Of a DNA stretch of 64,000 nt, positions 46,235 to 60,742 are shown piece by piece. The notes below the pieces were generated by a model that was given only the letters and a program-made list of their open reading frames with translations, was not told where the DNA came from and made no database searches. Positions within the stretch are counted from its first letter, which is position 1, and each line of letters opens with the position of its first letter. A program made the position numbers and the translations under genes. This DNA is from Neelides folsomi (Eukaryota; Arthropoda; Collembola; Neelipleona; Neelidae), in the NCBI GenBank assembly GCA_034687125.1, contig JAQGBZ010000115.1:111703-175702 (forward strand), written 5' to 3'.

Positions 46235-47811
46235 ATCAAAAGTATTCCGTCACATTGATAGACTTTAGGTTGAATAAAATAAATCTGATGCAAAGTTTCG
46301 AACATTCAAATCAAAACAATATTATCATTTTTATCTTTATGTATATTTAATTTGTGTCAGGTTGAGTCAGATTTGGTTTTTTTAATTACTATATATGGTA
46401 TAGGTAAAACGCATTTGGCGTAATATAATGTCCCACGTGTACCTACATTATTTCCCAATAAATACTGATATTGATCCTTGTTTACATAGTAATGCACCTA
46501 TATTACATTATCATATTGCAAATGTTAAAATATATGAATACTTAAATTGAATTTATCATAATACATATTGACCCAATCCAACTAAGGGAAATGAGATTTT
46601 GAATTTCCCTTTATGCTCCCGTCTAAAATGCATAGGATTTTCGCGGTTCTCAGAATGCGCACATGAGAAAGTCCAAATGTCAATTTAATACGATAAAGTA
46701 ACATTAAATTAGTAAAAAAAAGTATATTTTGGATTTTCTCATTTCGTACAATTAATTTAACTTTAAATTAGGGCACAGGGTTGAAAAAATGTAAATTTAA
46801 TTAAATATCATTTTTATTTAACTTGTTTTATTAAAATTTACCGGACATATCCAATTATTAAAATAAATAAGTATGTAATAAAAATATAATTAAAAACCGC
46901 GCGATAGAGCGTTTTTGGGGAACTTGCGACATTGTCGGGTTTAAAACCTTCCCTTACTTGCTGGATTGGGTCTATTGACAATTATTAATTAGATAAATAC
47001 ATGATTGTAAAATGATTCATCCAAAATGAATATTTCTATCTTTATCATACCAACATTTTAAGTATCTAATAGGTGATATTAATTATTCAATACATAATGA
47101 TAAATGAAAGAATGAATTCCGTCTTTTAAGGGGAAAATCAAAAAGTGCCGTTAGTGTTGATTCATCTGTTTAATTTAATTCTATTTAACTGCATTCTTAT
47201 CAATATTTTGATTTCTTTATTCATTCGGTATTGATAAAAAGTGAGACACAGAGACAGTATTAATCAGTATTGTATGTATAACATGTAATAGGTAACATAT
47301 ATTATATTATTTGTAGCTACATAAATGATAAGGCTTTGCCAATAATGGTTTAATTTTTTTTATTTACTCGCGTTAATAATGTAATACATATACAATTACA
47401 TGAATTTTTCATGAATCATTTTTCCATGAATTTTCAAGCAGATAATAACGGATGTATGTAATATTTTTAGAGATATGAATGGGACAAGTTATATTTTTAT
47501 TTGTTAACTCTCATCATCAGTCATTGGCTCATCAGTCTGTAAAAATTATAAAATATAAACCCATTTACTGGGCCAATATAATCTATTACACGATTATAGT
47601 TTAAAGGGCAATATGAAAAAATGGTTTTAGTGAAACTTTTCGTGCGCGTTCTCTCGCGCTACGTTTAAATGTAAGCACATTGTACAATTATTAATTATAC
47701 AAATTACAATCGAATCAATCTCAATCAATCGATTAAGTTGATTTCAATTACAATCGTAATTAATCATTGGTAGTTTATTTTTTTATAAAATAGTGAACAA
47801 TTTTATTTAAA
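46235..47811. other. Intergenic region with one MITE
   Basis: Contains the promoter side of the receptor kinase (-) and DDX47 (+), and the element at 46571-46971. No other gene was recognised. Confidence 0.5.
46571..46971. mobile_element. MITE-like element with ACCCAATCC termini
   Basis: The ends acccaatccaactaagggaa and the reverse complement of cccttacttgctggattgggt form an inverted repeat of about 20 bases. The interior of about 360 bp has no coding capacity. Both flanks carry tattg within one base of the ends, a possible target duplication. The superfamily cannot be assigned. Confidence 0.6.
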
Positions 47812-50173
47812 ATGTCATTGGTCGAAGTTGAGAAAAAAGAGAAGCTTTTTGATTCTGACGACGAGCCCAACGACGATAAAAATCCTGCCGAAGAGCCAGA
47901 TGAAGAAAAAGATTCCGATGAAGAATCCGAGCACGAAGTTCCTGAAGAACCGGAGGATAATGTTACCTTTAAAGATCTCGTAATTAAATTATTCTATAAT
48001 ATAATCTTTAATAAAACTTTAACAGATTTTTACAAATTTATATAATAATATGTTATTGTTTTTTCATCTCATAGTTAAACCTTATATTTATATTAATTAA
48101 TTCTTAATTATATCAGTTACTGTAATTTAACATTATTATAGGGCTTGGTTGATGCACTTTGTGAAGCCTGTGAGACCTTAAATTGGAAGAAACCAACAAA
48201 AATTCAAAAAGAAACTTTACCTATTGCGTTTCAAGGTTTTTAAACTTAATTTTAATCAATAATTATACTGACAAGTGAGTGAGTTGTTAATCATTTCAAT
48301 TTTTAATACAAGATCAAATTAAGTATCTGGGTTGAAATTAATTTGATCATTTATAGGAAAAGATATCATCGGGTTGGCAGAGACGGGATCGGGAAAAACT
48401 GGAGCTTTTGCTCTTCCAATTCTCCAAAGTTTGTTGGAGCATCCGCAGCGTCTTTTTGCACTTGTCCTCACACCAACTCGAGAACTTGCATTTCAGATTT
48501 CTGAACAATTTGAGGCTTTGGGTGGACGACTCGGAGTTAAATCTACAGTTATTGTTGGTGGGATGGACATGATGAGTCAAGCTCTGTCTTTGGCTAAGAA
48601 ACCTCATGTCATCATTGCAACTCCTGGAAGGCTTATCGACCATTTGGAGAACACAAAAGGATTCCATCTCAGCTCACTCAAATTTCTCGTTATGGATGAA
48701 GCTGATAGAATCCTTAATATGGTATTACTTTTATTATTTAATATCGTTAATCTTTAATTGAACTGTTTTGAACTTACATTTTAATATTAAATTATTTTAA
48801 ATTAAAATCCGATGATTTATTTTATAATTATAATTTAATAGAAAATATTTTTGCTAAAGTTAAAAGATACGTAACGTGGGTGCAAGCGTTTTGATGTGTA
48901 AGTATTGAATTTATTATTTTAGGATTTCGAAGTTGAAGTTGACAAAATCGTAAGAGCGATTCCGAGCGAACGGCGAACTTACATGTTTTCTGCGACAATG
49001 ACGAAGAAAGTGGCCAAGCTCCAACGTGCTTCTTTGAAAGATCCAGTCAAAGTTGAAGTGAACACGAAATATACAACTGTAGAAAAACTCAAACAATCAT
49101 ATTTGTTCATCCCACTGAAATTCAAGGTTCGAGATTTGACCATTTAAAAATATTTTAAATATCTATTTAAAAGAACTACTTGATTACCTTTAATTCTGTT
49201 CTTAATTGAGTTATGTTCAATAATGAATGATTTATTTCATATAGGACGTGTACTTGGTCCATGTATTGAACGAATTGGCAGGGAATTCTTTCATGGTTTT
49301 TTGCGGAACTTGTGCTAACGCTATGAGAATTGCCCTTCTTCTAAGGAACCTCGGATTTCATGCAATTCCACTTCATGGGCAAATGTCACAGAACAAGAGA
49401 CTCGCATCGCTCAATAAATTTAGAGCTAAAAACAGATCCATTCTAATTTCTACTGATGTTGCTAGCAGGTTCGCATACTTCCGTTAATTAACATAAATTA
49501 ATAAATTATAGATTAAGTTCCAATTTTTGATGTAAATTGTAAATTAATACTTTTATTATTTCTCAAGAGGTTTGGACATTCCGCACGTCGACGTGGTCAT
49601 CAACTTTGATATTCCAAACCATAGCAAGGATTATATTCATAGGGTGGGAAGAACTGCGAGAGCTGGAAGATCTGGAAAAGCAATCACTTTTGTCACGCAG
49701 GTTATTTACAATTAGAATTTATAAAATTAAACTATCAAAAAGGGATTATTTTCATTTCCTTAAATATTTTATGTTTTTAACTATTTGTAATTTTATCAGT
49801 ATGACGTTGAACTTTACCAGCGGATTGAACAATTGATTGAAAAGAAACTTCCACTTTACAAAACAGAAGAAGATGAAGTCCTTGTTTTGTCTGAACGAGT
49901 TTTAGAAGCACAAAGACATGCCAAAATGGTAAATAATGATTAAATAGGTTTTTAACAAAATTAATACATTAAATAAACTTTACTTAGGTAATACAATTAA
50001 TTAATTTTTAACAGGAAATGAAAGAAATGGAGGAGAAGAAGAAGGGTGGCGGGAAACGAGGGAAAGATGGAGATGACGATGACACTGAAGGAGCATCGGG
50101 AGTTCGGAAAAGATTCAAAACCGCTCAAAACAACTTCAAAGGAAAGAAAAATAATAACAATAGAAGAAAATAA
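47812..50173 (+). CDS. DEAD-box RNA helicase DDX47 (Rrp3)
   Basis: Eight exons encode 491 residues: 47812-47979, 48142-48235, 48357-48721, 48923-49126, 49245-49468, 49568-49700, 49800-49928, 50015-50173. An acidic N-terminal tail is followed by the Q motif (near [12 protein letters not shown]), Walker [10 protein letters not shown] (Lys101), PTREL, ATPGR, DEAD (201-204), SAT (232-234), and the helicase C-terminal motifs including [13 protein letters not shown]. The basic C-terminal tail is Lys/Asn/Arg-rich. Near-identity to animal DDX47 across [19 protein letters not shown] and [10 protein letters not shown] makes the assignment firm. It acts in nucleolar pre-rRNA processing of the small-subunit rRNA. 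All catalytic motifs are intact. Confidence 0.97.
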
Positions 50174-50650
50174 CTTTTATCTGTTTGAAATTGTTTTGTG
50201 TATTATTTACTTTTTATTAGGTGATATCCTTAATCCTTCATATTTGTTATCCAGTTTTGAAATTAATGATTAAAATTTTATTGCCATTTTTATAAAAAAC
50301 AATTTCCGTTCATTTCATTATCTTATAAATTATAAAATGATAAATACATGGTTAAAAGTTTAACAGCACGCTGCACATAAAAATAAAGATTAATAAATAA
50401 TCTGTCAAGAACCAAAAAAGATATTAAGTTTAGCTTTAAATAAGTATTTAAAATTTAATTACCTATTAGATAATACTTATACATGAAATAATTTTTCCAT
50501 TTAAAAATGTTTTATTCCTCAATTGAAGCGACTTTCAATATTTCCAACACAATAATTATTCAAACAAGGAAAAATGTTTGTAAAGTTATCAATTTAATAC
50601 TCATTTGAGATGTGCCGATAATGAGTTAAGGATGCCACTCGTCGGAAAAA

Positions 50651-50815
50651 CTCCCAGGAGCGTTCCCATGCCAGATATATCGTTCCCGGGAACGTTCCCA
50701 TACCAGATATGTTGTTCCCGGGAACGTTGGTGGGAAAGCATGTATGGGGATACATGGGAACGTTCCCAGGAGCGTTCCAGAGAACATTCCTATATGGGAG
50801 CGTACCCGGGAATTC
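50651..50815. repeat. GC-rich palindromic repeat built on gttcccgggaac
   Basis: Two 32-base units starting at 50661 and 50693 each end in the palindrome ttcccgggaa. The following sequence repeats cgttcccaggagcgttcc in inverted orientation relative to the start. The block is far more GC-rich than its surroundings and has no coding sense on either strand. It could be a small mobile element or a satellite fragment. Confidence 0.65.
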
Positions 50816-50924
50816 GGCAACCATAATTAATGAGGGTATTATTTGGATCACCACAAATGAGGAGATTAAGAGATTTCATTGTAATTAAATTGTTTTCCCA
50901 TGAAAGTATAAGTTTCAATTGAAC

Positions 50925-50932
50925 TATAAAAG
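50925..50932 (+). promoter_or_regulatory. TATA box of the small secreted protein gene
   Basis: The motif tataaaag lies 53-60 bases upstream of the ATG at 50985. That places transcription start near 50955 with a leader of about 30 bases, typical of strongly expressed small secreted-protein genes. Confidence 0.6.
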
Positions 50933-50984
50933 CAATGTTCATTTCATTTTTTCTATACAACTTTTCCATCCTCTACAGTCGAAA

Positions 50985-51382
50985 ATGGTAAGATTAAAAA
51001 TCCCTAAAATATTATTTTCATTTTTCCATTTAAAACTTTTTTAAAATTTTATTTTTTTTAGAAATCACTTGCACCTTTCGTGTTTCTCTTTGTCAGTTCT
51101 GCATTCTTTCTTGTTGCTGAAAGTCAACAACTAGACTCATGTTATAAACTTGGGAATGGAACGTTCGCTTCATTGAATACTTGCAAAGCAAATGACAATC
51201 CCTCTGTGACTTGTCCTGCAGCTAGTCCAACTAATAAAGATTCTAATGGTGGTTGCTATATCATCTGTCAACAATATGGAAATGTGTGGAATAAATATGG
51301 TCCTTATGGATGTCCTGTTGATTCAACTGGAATTGCATGCAAGTTGTTTGATCCAACAAAAGGACAATGTGTTTACCAATAA
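50985..51382 (+). CDS. Small secreted protein with eight cysteines
   Basis: Exon 1 (50985-50987) contributes only the ATG, immediately followed by a gtaaga donor. Exon 2 (51062-51382) encodes the remaining 106 residues. The signal peptide is MKSLAPFVFLFVSSAFFLVA. The mature chain of about 85 residues has eight Cys, enough for four disulfides, in contexts such as DSCYKL, NTCKAND, GGCYIICQQ, YGCPVD and GQCVYQ. Several Asn and Tyr residues surround them. I do not recognise the fold. It is an exported, disulfide-rich protein of unknown role. Confidence 0.8.
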
Positions 51383-51620
51383 CTTAATTTTAATTCCATT
51401 TCTTGTTTAAAACAATTAATTATTAATATTACATACATTATTTATTAATTCTAAAATATAAGAAGTAGTTTCTATTAAAAATTAAAAATCCTAATAATTG
51501 GTAAGTTGTCCAATCCTAATTTTAAGAATTCAAAATATATGACAATTTGTTCCTTTTTTTTATTTTCTAAAATTTTGAAATTCAATTAAACATTAATTAT
51601 ATTCTGTTCAAAAATAAAAT

Positions 51621-54600
51621 TTATATTTCATTTTCATTTTTACTTTCTTCATTTTTCTCTTCCAAGTTTTCATTAACGTAGGAGAAATTGTGATAAGAAA
51701 CGCCGTGGCGTCTTCCGGTTTTCTTCTCATTGCTTGGATTTCCCTCTTTGCTCTCATCATTGTTTTGTTGCGGATTATTTTTAATTTCTTCTTTTTTCTT
51801 CACGCTTTTAGTTTTGTTTTCAAGCGCCGAATTGGAATAATTTTCCTTATTCTTTTCATCTGTATTTTTCTCATCTTGGACTTCCGGTTTGATCTTTTCA
51901 TGCACAGCGTTCATGGCCCGGAGGAAGTCAGCAATCGAAGTTGTTTCAAGACTGATTTTCCTACTTGGCCCAACGGAACTAATTTTTCTCTGATAGCCGC
52001 CATTTTCGATTCGGGATGTTCGACGTGAAGAAGCGGCTGATTGCAATTTGGACATTTTTCGCGTTCTGACTTCCTCGGTTTTCTTTTCCTCGTAGGGTTT
52101 TTCTCCAATGTTTTCTTTAATCATTGTTGGTTGCAGCGGATTGACGACGACGACTTCGGTGAGCGTTTCATTCTTTTGATGTTTGGAGTAACGTCGAATT
52201 TTTGGTTCAGTTGGCGGTTTATCTGAACCTGGGTTTAGATACAAAAAAGTATGTAAAATGTAAATGTATACCTAGAATTATGAAATAGAAGGCATTATGT
52301 TCTTAAATACAAGTTAATTAATAATTACCTCTATATACTCTAATTACTCTAAAACCGATTAAATAATTCTTAGATTACGATGACTAATTTATAGTTATCA
52401 TTCACCGTTATCCAGTTAAAACAAATTCTCTACACAAGCATAAAATTAATTCCGGTTGATTCCAGATAAGTTTAGTTTAGTGTAGTTATAAAATGCAATC
52501 TTTTTTACAGTCTATACATTGGCGACATAACGTTCTTAAAGTTCGTTAGGTATTGATAAATTAGTTAAAAATAAATTCCATTAAGAGTCGAAGCATATCA
52601 ATCAATTATGTAATTGATGATTTTAGTCCAAATTATAAGATGCGTTTTATCTTTTACTCGTTGTAAACAGCATGGTATTTGAACTTGTGAAAACACTATA
52701 TTTAAATTGTTATTTTGTGTTATATGTACAAAGCTTATAAATATAAAAATACTTTTAGATCGTTATTTATGCCTTGATAATCTAATTATGCTTCTTTAAA
52801 GCGTGAAGGGTGAAAGTTAGGGTTTTAAACACGCAAAAAGTGAATGCCGAAACTCACCATTTTTCTGCGGCTCTTTTGATTGATTATTAATCTCTTGGTC
52901 GGCTTGATTCATTTCGCTCATCGCCACCTCAATGTCGTTGATAAGATTTTGGTTGAGTGCCGTAGCGACTCGGGCGAGCAACGCCGACGGATCAACAAAT
53001 TCCCCAAGCGCCTCCTCAAATGTTTTCGCCTTGTCGATGGAATTCAAGGCGGAATCAGAAAGGGAATTACGACGACTTGTAAACAAACTCAAATTGGTTT
53101 GATGTTTCCTCAACTGCGATTCGCCGTCCCAAGAAACCCGACGAGAACTTTTATATTCACTCACTTTCTCATATTCTGAATAGCAATCCTCGTCGTCGTA
53201 ATGATGAACGGGTTTTATTTTCATGATGTATAATTCATTAACTATGCGTCGCATATAATCCAAATCGCCTGAGCTTTTGAGCAAAACTTGAGATCCGTCG
53301 TCGAACGAGGGACGAATTAAATGTTGGACATCTTCACCGAATATTCCATGAAACCATTTATGACGAAGGCCTTTGGTGATGAAGTCGAGGATCATAACAA
53401 TATAACCCAAACCGATAGTGATCCAAAGCATGAGGATTCCTTTGTAGAGCCAAAGCCCTATTCTGTACTTGTCTTCTTCGTATCTCCCCGCGCCTAAATC
53501 TAGAGATAAAGTAGCGAAAATTTAAATCTTTAATAAACGTTTACCTTTAATTTGATTATAAATTAAATAGAATTAAAAAATGTATTTAATTTTTATGAGT
53601 TTTACTGATAATGGTTATTTAAAATTTATGATTTTAAATACCCGGGACAAGATCCCCAAATCCGATTGTTGAAACAGTGACAAAAGCATAATAAACGGCA
53701 TCAACGAACGACCATTCTTCGAATATGGAAAAGAATCCGGCCGGAATGACAATAAATATTAAAATTCCAGGGCAGACGTAAAATGCCATGTCAAAAGTTA
53801 GCCCTAAACCCAACCCATATTTTTCTTTTGATTGCATGTGCAAGTTTGACATCTAATTAATAAATTAATTAAAATTCCACAAATTCAAAATAAAATTAAA
53901 CTGAATAAAAATGTATACAAACATTTTATTTAATTAAAATGTAAAATTAAATTAACTGACTTTTGAACTGAGCAGTAATGCAATTTGAGTAATGAGAACT
54001 CCGTTTACGGGAATTCCAATGAGAGCATATAAAACTAAAAAAGTTCTTCCTCCGATGGTCGCAGGAGCCATGTGGCCATAACCTGAATATGGAATCTTAC
54101 AGTTTTTAAATAATTTAGCTCTTTTTAATTCAAAGCTGTAAAGTCAAATTTTGAGGGAAAACGTGAACTTACCAATCGTCGTAATGACAGTGAAAGCGAA
54201 GAAAACGGAATTAAAGTAATTCCATATAAAAACTGGTTTTTCTTCATCTTCATCTGGTTCTTCAATTTCATTATCATTATTTAAATGTAGATATCTAAAA
54301 TCTTTTGAAGTAAGTAATTATTATTACAAAGATAATTTCATGAAAGAAAATATTTAAGACTTTTAATACCACTATCATTTTCACGAGGTGAATTGAGTGG
54401 ATTTTCAGTTGAATAGGAATTGATTTCATTTGACGATTCCAATAACATAAAAATCCATCCTCCTAAAACAATTTTTTTGTAATTTAGACTTAATACTTTT
54501 ATAAGATTAAACTAAAAAAGATTAAAATAATATAATAATATATTTTTATTAACCAGCCATCACATATAAAAAAAGAAACGCTGTAAGCAAAAACCATTGA

Positions 54601-54632
54601 ACTAATGTTAGACGAATGTCTTTATAAGACAT
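51621..54632 (-). CDS. Two-pore-domain potassium channel (K2P/KCNK family)
   Basis: Seven minus-strand exons give about 627 residues: 54554-54632, 54370-54462, 54173-54301, 53961-54082, 53642-53852, 52858-53499, 51621-52228. The first helix (WFLLTAFLFLYVMAGG) is followed by an extracellular cap and the first selectivity filter TTIGYGHMAP. The second pore carries STIGFGDLVPG. Two pore loops with four membrane helices define a K2P leak channel that sets resting potential. The cytosolic tail is unusually long, about 400 residues, Ser/Glu/Lys-rich and likely phosphorylated. The third-exon acceptor was placed at 54302-54303 because only that choice keeps the frame open. Confidence 0.92.
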
Positions 54633-56623
<1,991 letters not shown>

Positions 56624-57439
56624 GGTAATTTTTGTTTTAATACAGAATACTGATATTACTGATAACTGATATAAATAAAGTAATAATATAAATGATTTTT
56701 AACAGTCTAATCTATAACTTTTCGTTTATTTTAAAAAATTTTTAATCTCGAATCACAAATTCATTTAGCCTTTTTAGTTTCGATATTTTTTTCGTTTTAT
56801 TTAATTATCTTTAAATGTTATCCAATCGTCTGCTCTACTTGAATATTATAATGAAGAACTTATAATATACCATAGTTAAGTTTTTATTTTGATCATTGTT
56901 TGTGTATCGTTGAGTATGATGCTGAGTAAGCACGTTCTCACGATCTCTTTATATGAATTGAGTCATAAGATTTTTAAGAGCCCAAAATCACAATTATTGA
57001 GTAGTGAGTAGTAATGAAGACTATATAGCATATGGTACTATATATATGACATTTTTAACAATCGTACATACAATGCGATGTTGCGGCGTATTTCTAGTAG
57101 ATGTTTATTACAGATTATGTTTGTATGATAGGTATCTACCAATATAATGCAATGTTAAATGAGATATATTTCATTTAAACGATAATGCTAAACCATCGGA
57201 TTTACTAAAAATACTTTAAAATAATATTGTATTTTATTCATTATTATCATTTTATGCATGTATACCTACATATGTTATTTCATTTTGAAATTTGAGTTCT
57301 TAAACACTAAAAATTTGAACTTTTTCATGTTTATCAACTAAAACTTTTATTTTTGCTTATTTTGAGTGTTAGTGATAATAAGGATAAAAATGAATTTGAG
57401 CAATACTTTTATTAAACTAATACTTAATTAACTCTCAGT
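56624..57439. other. Intergenic region
   Basis: AT-rich, no gene or structured repeat recognised. Confidence 0.5.
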
Positions 57440-58277
57440 TTAAATAAATGCTGATTGTGCAGGGCATCCACAATTACAATTGCAATTACAAGGAGGACAT
57501 TCGTTGGGTGGACTTGGGCAAGTTCCATCTGTCGTGGTGGATGTTGGTGAATTTGTCGTTGTCGTCGTTGGATTTCCACCGCTCCCAAATTCAATCTCAA
57601 CCATATCAATGACAGAGTAATTGGTCGTTGAAGCAGCAGTGAGTTCAATAATCACCGACTATAATTTAAAAAATTCCGATCACTATTAAAACAAAAAACG
57701 ATATAATTCCAATGTTTGCAAAAATTATCATAGAAGAAAAAAACTTCAAATTCGTTCATAGATTCTCATTAAATAGGTCTTTTATACATTATTTTCAATT
57801 TAAAATACTTATTATCTAATTATCGATTAACTTAATTTGATTATCTATAATTTTACACACCGAACGAGAAGTAGTCGATCCAGGTAAATCATGTGAAACA
57901 ATTCCCCAATTTCCATCAGGTAATGTAGCTTTTTCTCCTCCTGCTGTAACTGAAATTGAAGCTCCTCCAGTAGTTTTCCTCCTAATGGAAACGTTCATTG
58001 GGACCAATCCATCACCAGAAGGTGCTTCGTTCTTGTTGTATGTGATCGTGCATTTGGTGGCGTCGCAAGGGGTCCAAAATCCTCTTCCGGAATCTTCAGC
58101 TCCAACAAGGTCACAATCGATGATCCAAAAGTCGGCAATATTTGTTGCATAGCGACAATCGACGGTCCAAAGTGAGCCAGACAAATCCTCGCCGGTGTCC
58201 AAAGTCACTTGACGACCGCTGACGACCGCAAGGGCCAAGCACAAGAAAATTATTTGGCTCAACATCTTTCTTCTCAT
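57440..58277 (-). CDS. Secreted protein with Thr-rich linker and Cys-rich tail, family unknown
   Basis: Two minus-strand exons, 57861-58277 and 57440-57658, join in phase 0 across a gtgtgt donor to about 211 residues. A signal peptide follows the second Met (MLSQIIFLCLALAVVSG). The body of about 150 residues has scattered Cys and alternating strand-like sequence suggestive of a beta-sandwich. A Thr/Ser-rich linker near residues 165-185 leads to a tail dominated by Cys, Asn and Pro (NECPPCNCNCNCGCP). It is likely an extracellular or cuticular protein. I do not recognise the family. The exon join is supported by phase and by the repeated Ser-Ser junction. Confidence 0.7.
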
Positions 58278-58773
58278 AAAAGAGAATTAATGGGGAAATA
58301 ATTTAATGAAAATGCTTGAACATTATCTTTAATTAAAATTGACGCAATATGATAAGAAAATTATAATTTAATTACAAAGTTTGATAAATGATACGAAAAG
58401 CTCGTATTATATGATAATGCATACATGGAAGCTTTAATGTAAATATCATCTATATTTATAAATTAATTATCATGTTGATTCTGACAATTTTTAATTTAAA
58501 CTACAACAAAAATTCTGCCTTTAAATCAAAACACTCAAAATCGTCAAGCAATTAACTTCATCAATAAGGATTAATCAAAATATTTTGCTAGATTTAAAGT
58601 GAGGACGATAAAATTATCAATTTTTATAAAAAATTTATTAACTACAGATATTTTACATTGTGTTTTTTAAATGTATAATTCTAATACTTATAAAGTTTTT
58701 CGTATAAATAATATGTATCCTATGTAATATATAATATTACATTAATACTAATATAAAAACAAGCTGGAATTTA
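58278..58773. other. Intergenic region
   Basis: Short AT-rich gap between two minus-strand secreted-type genes; nothing else seen. Confidence 0.55.
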
Positions 58774-59132
58774 TTACTTTGTACATATTTTTAATATTGG
58801 GTCATAAGTACAACCATTAGCTTTTAAATATTTATAAGCACAATTTCCTCCATTCCTTCCGTAAGTATTTGCTATTCGGTCGTTGACTCCGTCAGGGTTT
58901 CCCTTTCTGCTTATCGAACCTTGAAAGTCTTGAAAAGATTCGCGACCCTCAGAAAGGAATTTGGCAGTGAGTGAACGCCAAGGACCGCGACACAAATGGA
59001 CAGATTCATAATTGGCTTTGCAATGGAAATATTTATCGCAGTGGTTGCAGGATAAACTGACAAGGCGGTGAGCTTCAATATACGACTCTCGAAACTTTTG
59101 TACTGAACAAATATTTACCAAACTCAAACTTT
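58774..59132 (-). CDS. Last exon of a Cys-containing protein, family unknown (partial)
   Basis: A minus-strand exon starting after an acceptor at 59133-59134 encodes about 118 residues to a stop at 58774. It has eight Cys, in CSVQKF, SCNHCDKYFHC, HLCRGPW, GNCAYK, GCTYDP and ICTK contexts, and a central NDRIANTYGRNGGN stretch. Spacing suggests a secreted disulfide-bonded domain. No signal peptide lies in this exon, so a first exon should exist upstream at higher coordinates; it was not found. I could not assign the family. Confidence 0.6.
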
Positions 59133-60742
59133 CTGTAATATAAAAATTATTATAAAAGTTTAATTATTTTGAAAAATATTTGATAATTCACAATTTAATG
59201 CATAAAAATTAAATAAATTAAAATAATTTTTTATACGATTGATTAAAATGAAAATGACTGAACAAGAATTCAATAAAAATATTTTTTTCTCCATTGTTGA
59301 ATGTTTAAGAAAATATTTATAGGTATATATCTTTTGTATTATGCTCTCTACGTAATCTTAATATTTAGTGTTATATATTTTTGGATTATTATTATATTTA
59401 TTCGAAGTAATCTATTTTTTCTTATAAGGTTTTGAAGGAATATGAAGTGAGATAAATTTCAAGTCAAGTTTGTAAACTGGTCAACATCCTTAAAATAATT
59501 AAGCATCAACTTTCCAGATTCCTACATAGATAACGAAAGAGAAACATTGAAAATTGTATATTGCAAGAAATGAGATTTCCACAATTGTACTCGTACAATG
59601 TTCATAACTTTGTTTACATACTTTTATGTATCTTAATGTCAACCACATGCATTCATACATCAGTACTTATAAAGTTAACCTTGTATAAGGGGTATGCCTA
59701 TGCCACAATTTAAATTAATGAGGATTTATTCGCTTTCTATATACATACATGAAATGAATATTTTGTAAATTTTCAATAAACTTCTCCATAATCTTAATGA
59801 CCATTTGACAACCCTTATTTCATCCTGCGAAGACTGACTTTGAACAAATGGTGTCAACTTCCTTCTACCCATCTTTTAAAAATTATAAAATAGTTGTTAA
59901 TCAAAGATCGTTAAAGTAAAAAAGTGGATCTTAAATATTTATTTTCTAACTAACGTTAAGATGTAAGATGATCAGTTAAAAAATATCATGTTTATGTTAT
60001 GACTATGTTTATTTGATGATTAAACTCAGGTTTTTGTATAAATACACTTAAGACTCCAACGTTATCTGAATAATGCATGAGTTTTGATTGATATAAGCGA
60101 GGTCTTGTTAATTACTTGAGCCATGTGGCATTAAATAAATAACAAAAATTTCTCTATAGTCAAATAAGAAATATTCGCGAATCTACATATATACTTAACA
60201 CACATTGTGTATTAAAGGCTTCAAGACCCGAAGAAAATTAAAACTTATTTAACCAGAATTTGCATTATTTCATAACACAACTCAAATTCATTCATTGAAG
60301 ATTCTCTTGTGAAGATCTTTGTGATGAGAGGAATCGTAAAGTTGAAGGGCATTTGGCCTGGAGTTCCTCGTTGGCCGTGAGAAGAAAAGAACTTGGGAGC
60401 GAAGCTGAAAACTTCAACATTTAAAACTTTGTGTAATTGGGAGATTTAATGAAATGGAAAATGAATGTGTGGGACGAATCTGCCCATCCTTCCTATTCAA
60501 ATGGACAAATGCAAATTTCATTAAAGAACATTCTTCATAAATATTTACATTTCCTCTGAAAAAAATATTTTCCTTATAAATGCTGGACACCGGATGAAGC
60601 TCAATGTCATTTCCTTTATTCTCTTATTTCTCTCTTTAACTTTAATTTTTATTATATTTTTAAAATATTGTAAATTCAAAAAAAATTTTCTACTTTCCAA
60701 ATCCCTGTTTTCGGTTTAATTTTTTCTCAAAATATTTGAAAA
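59133..60742. other. Intergenic region with undetected first exon of the upstream gene
   Basis: AT-rich. It should contain the missing first exon of the minus-strand gene ending at 58774 and the promoter of the cystatin-like gene, with a tataaa motif at 60575-60580. No other gene recognised. Confidence 0.45.

Larger units (their letters stand above)
50174..50984. other. Intergenic region with palindromic repeat block
   Basis: Holds the DDX47 3' UTR, the GC-rich repeat at 50651-50815 and the promoter of the small secreted gene. No other gene seen. Confidence 0.55.

Noticed and set aside
50594-50854. Open stretches on both strands over the palindromic repeat
   Set aside because: Repetitive codons arise from the gttcccgggaac palindromes; not a gene.
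51690-52028. Hydrophobic plus-strand open stretch
   Set aside because: Antisense of the Glu/Lys-rich K2P tail; reverse complements of Lys/Glu codons give artificial Phe/Leu-rich sequence.
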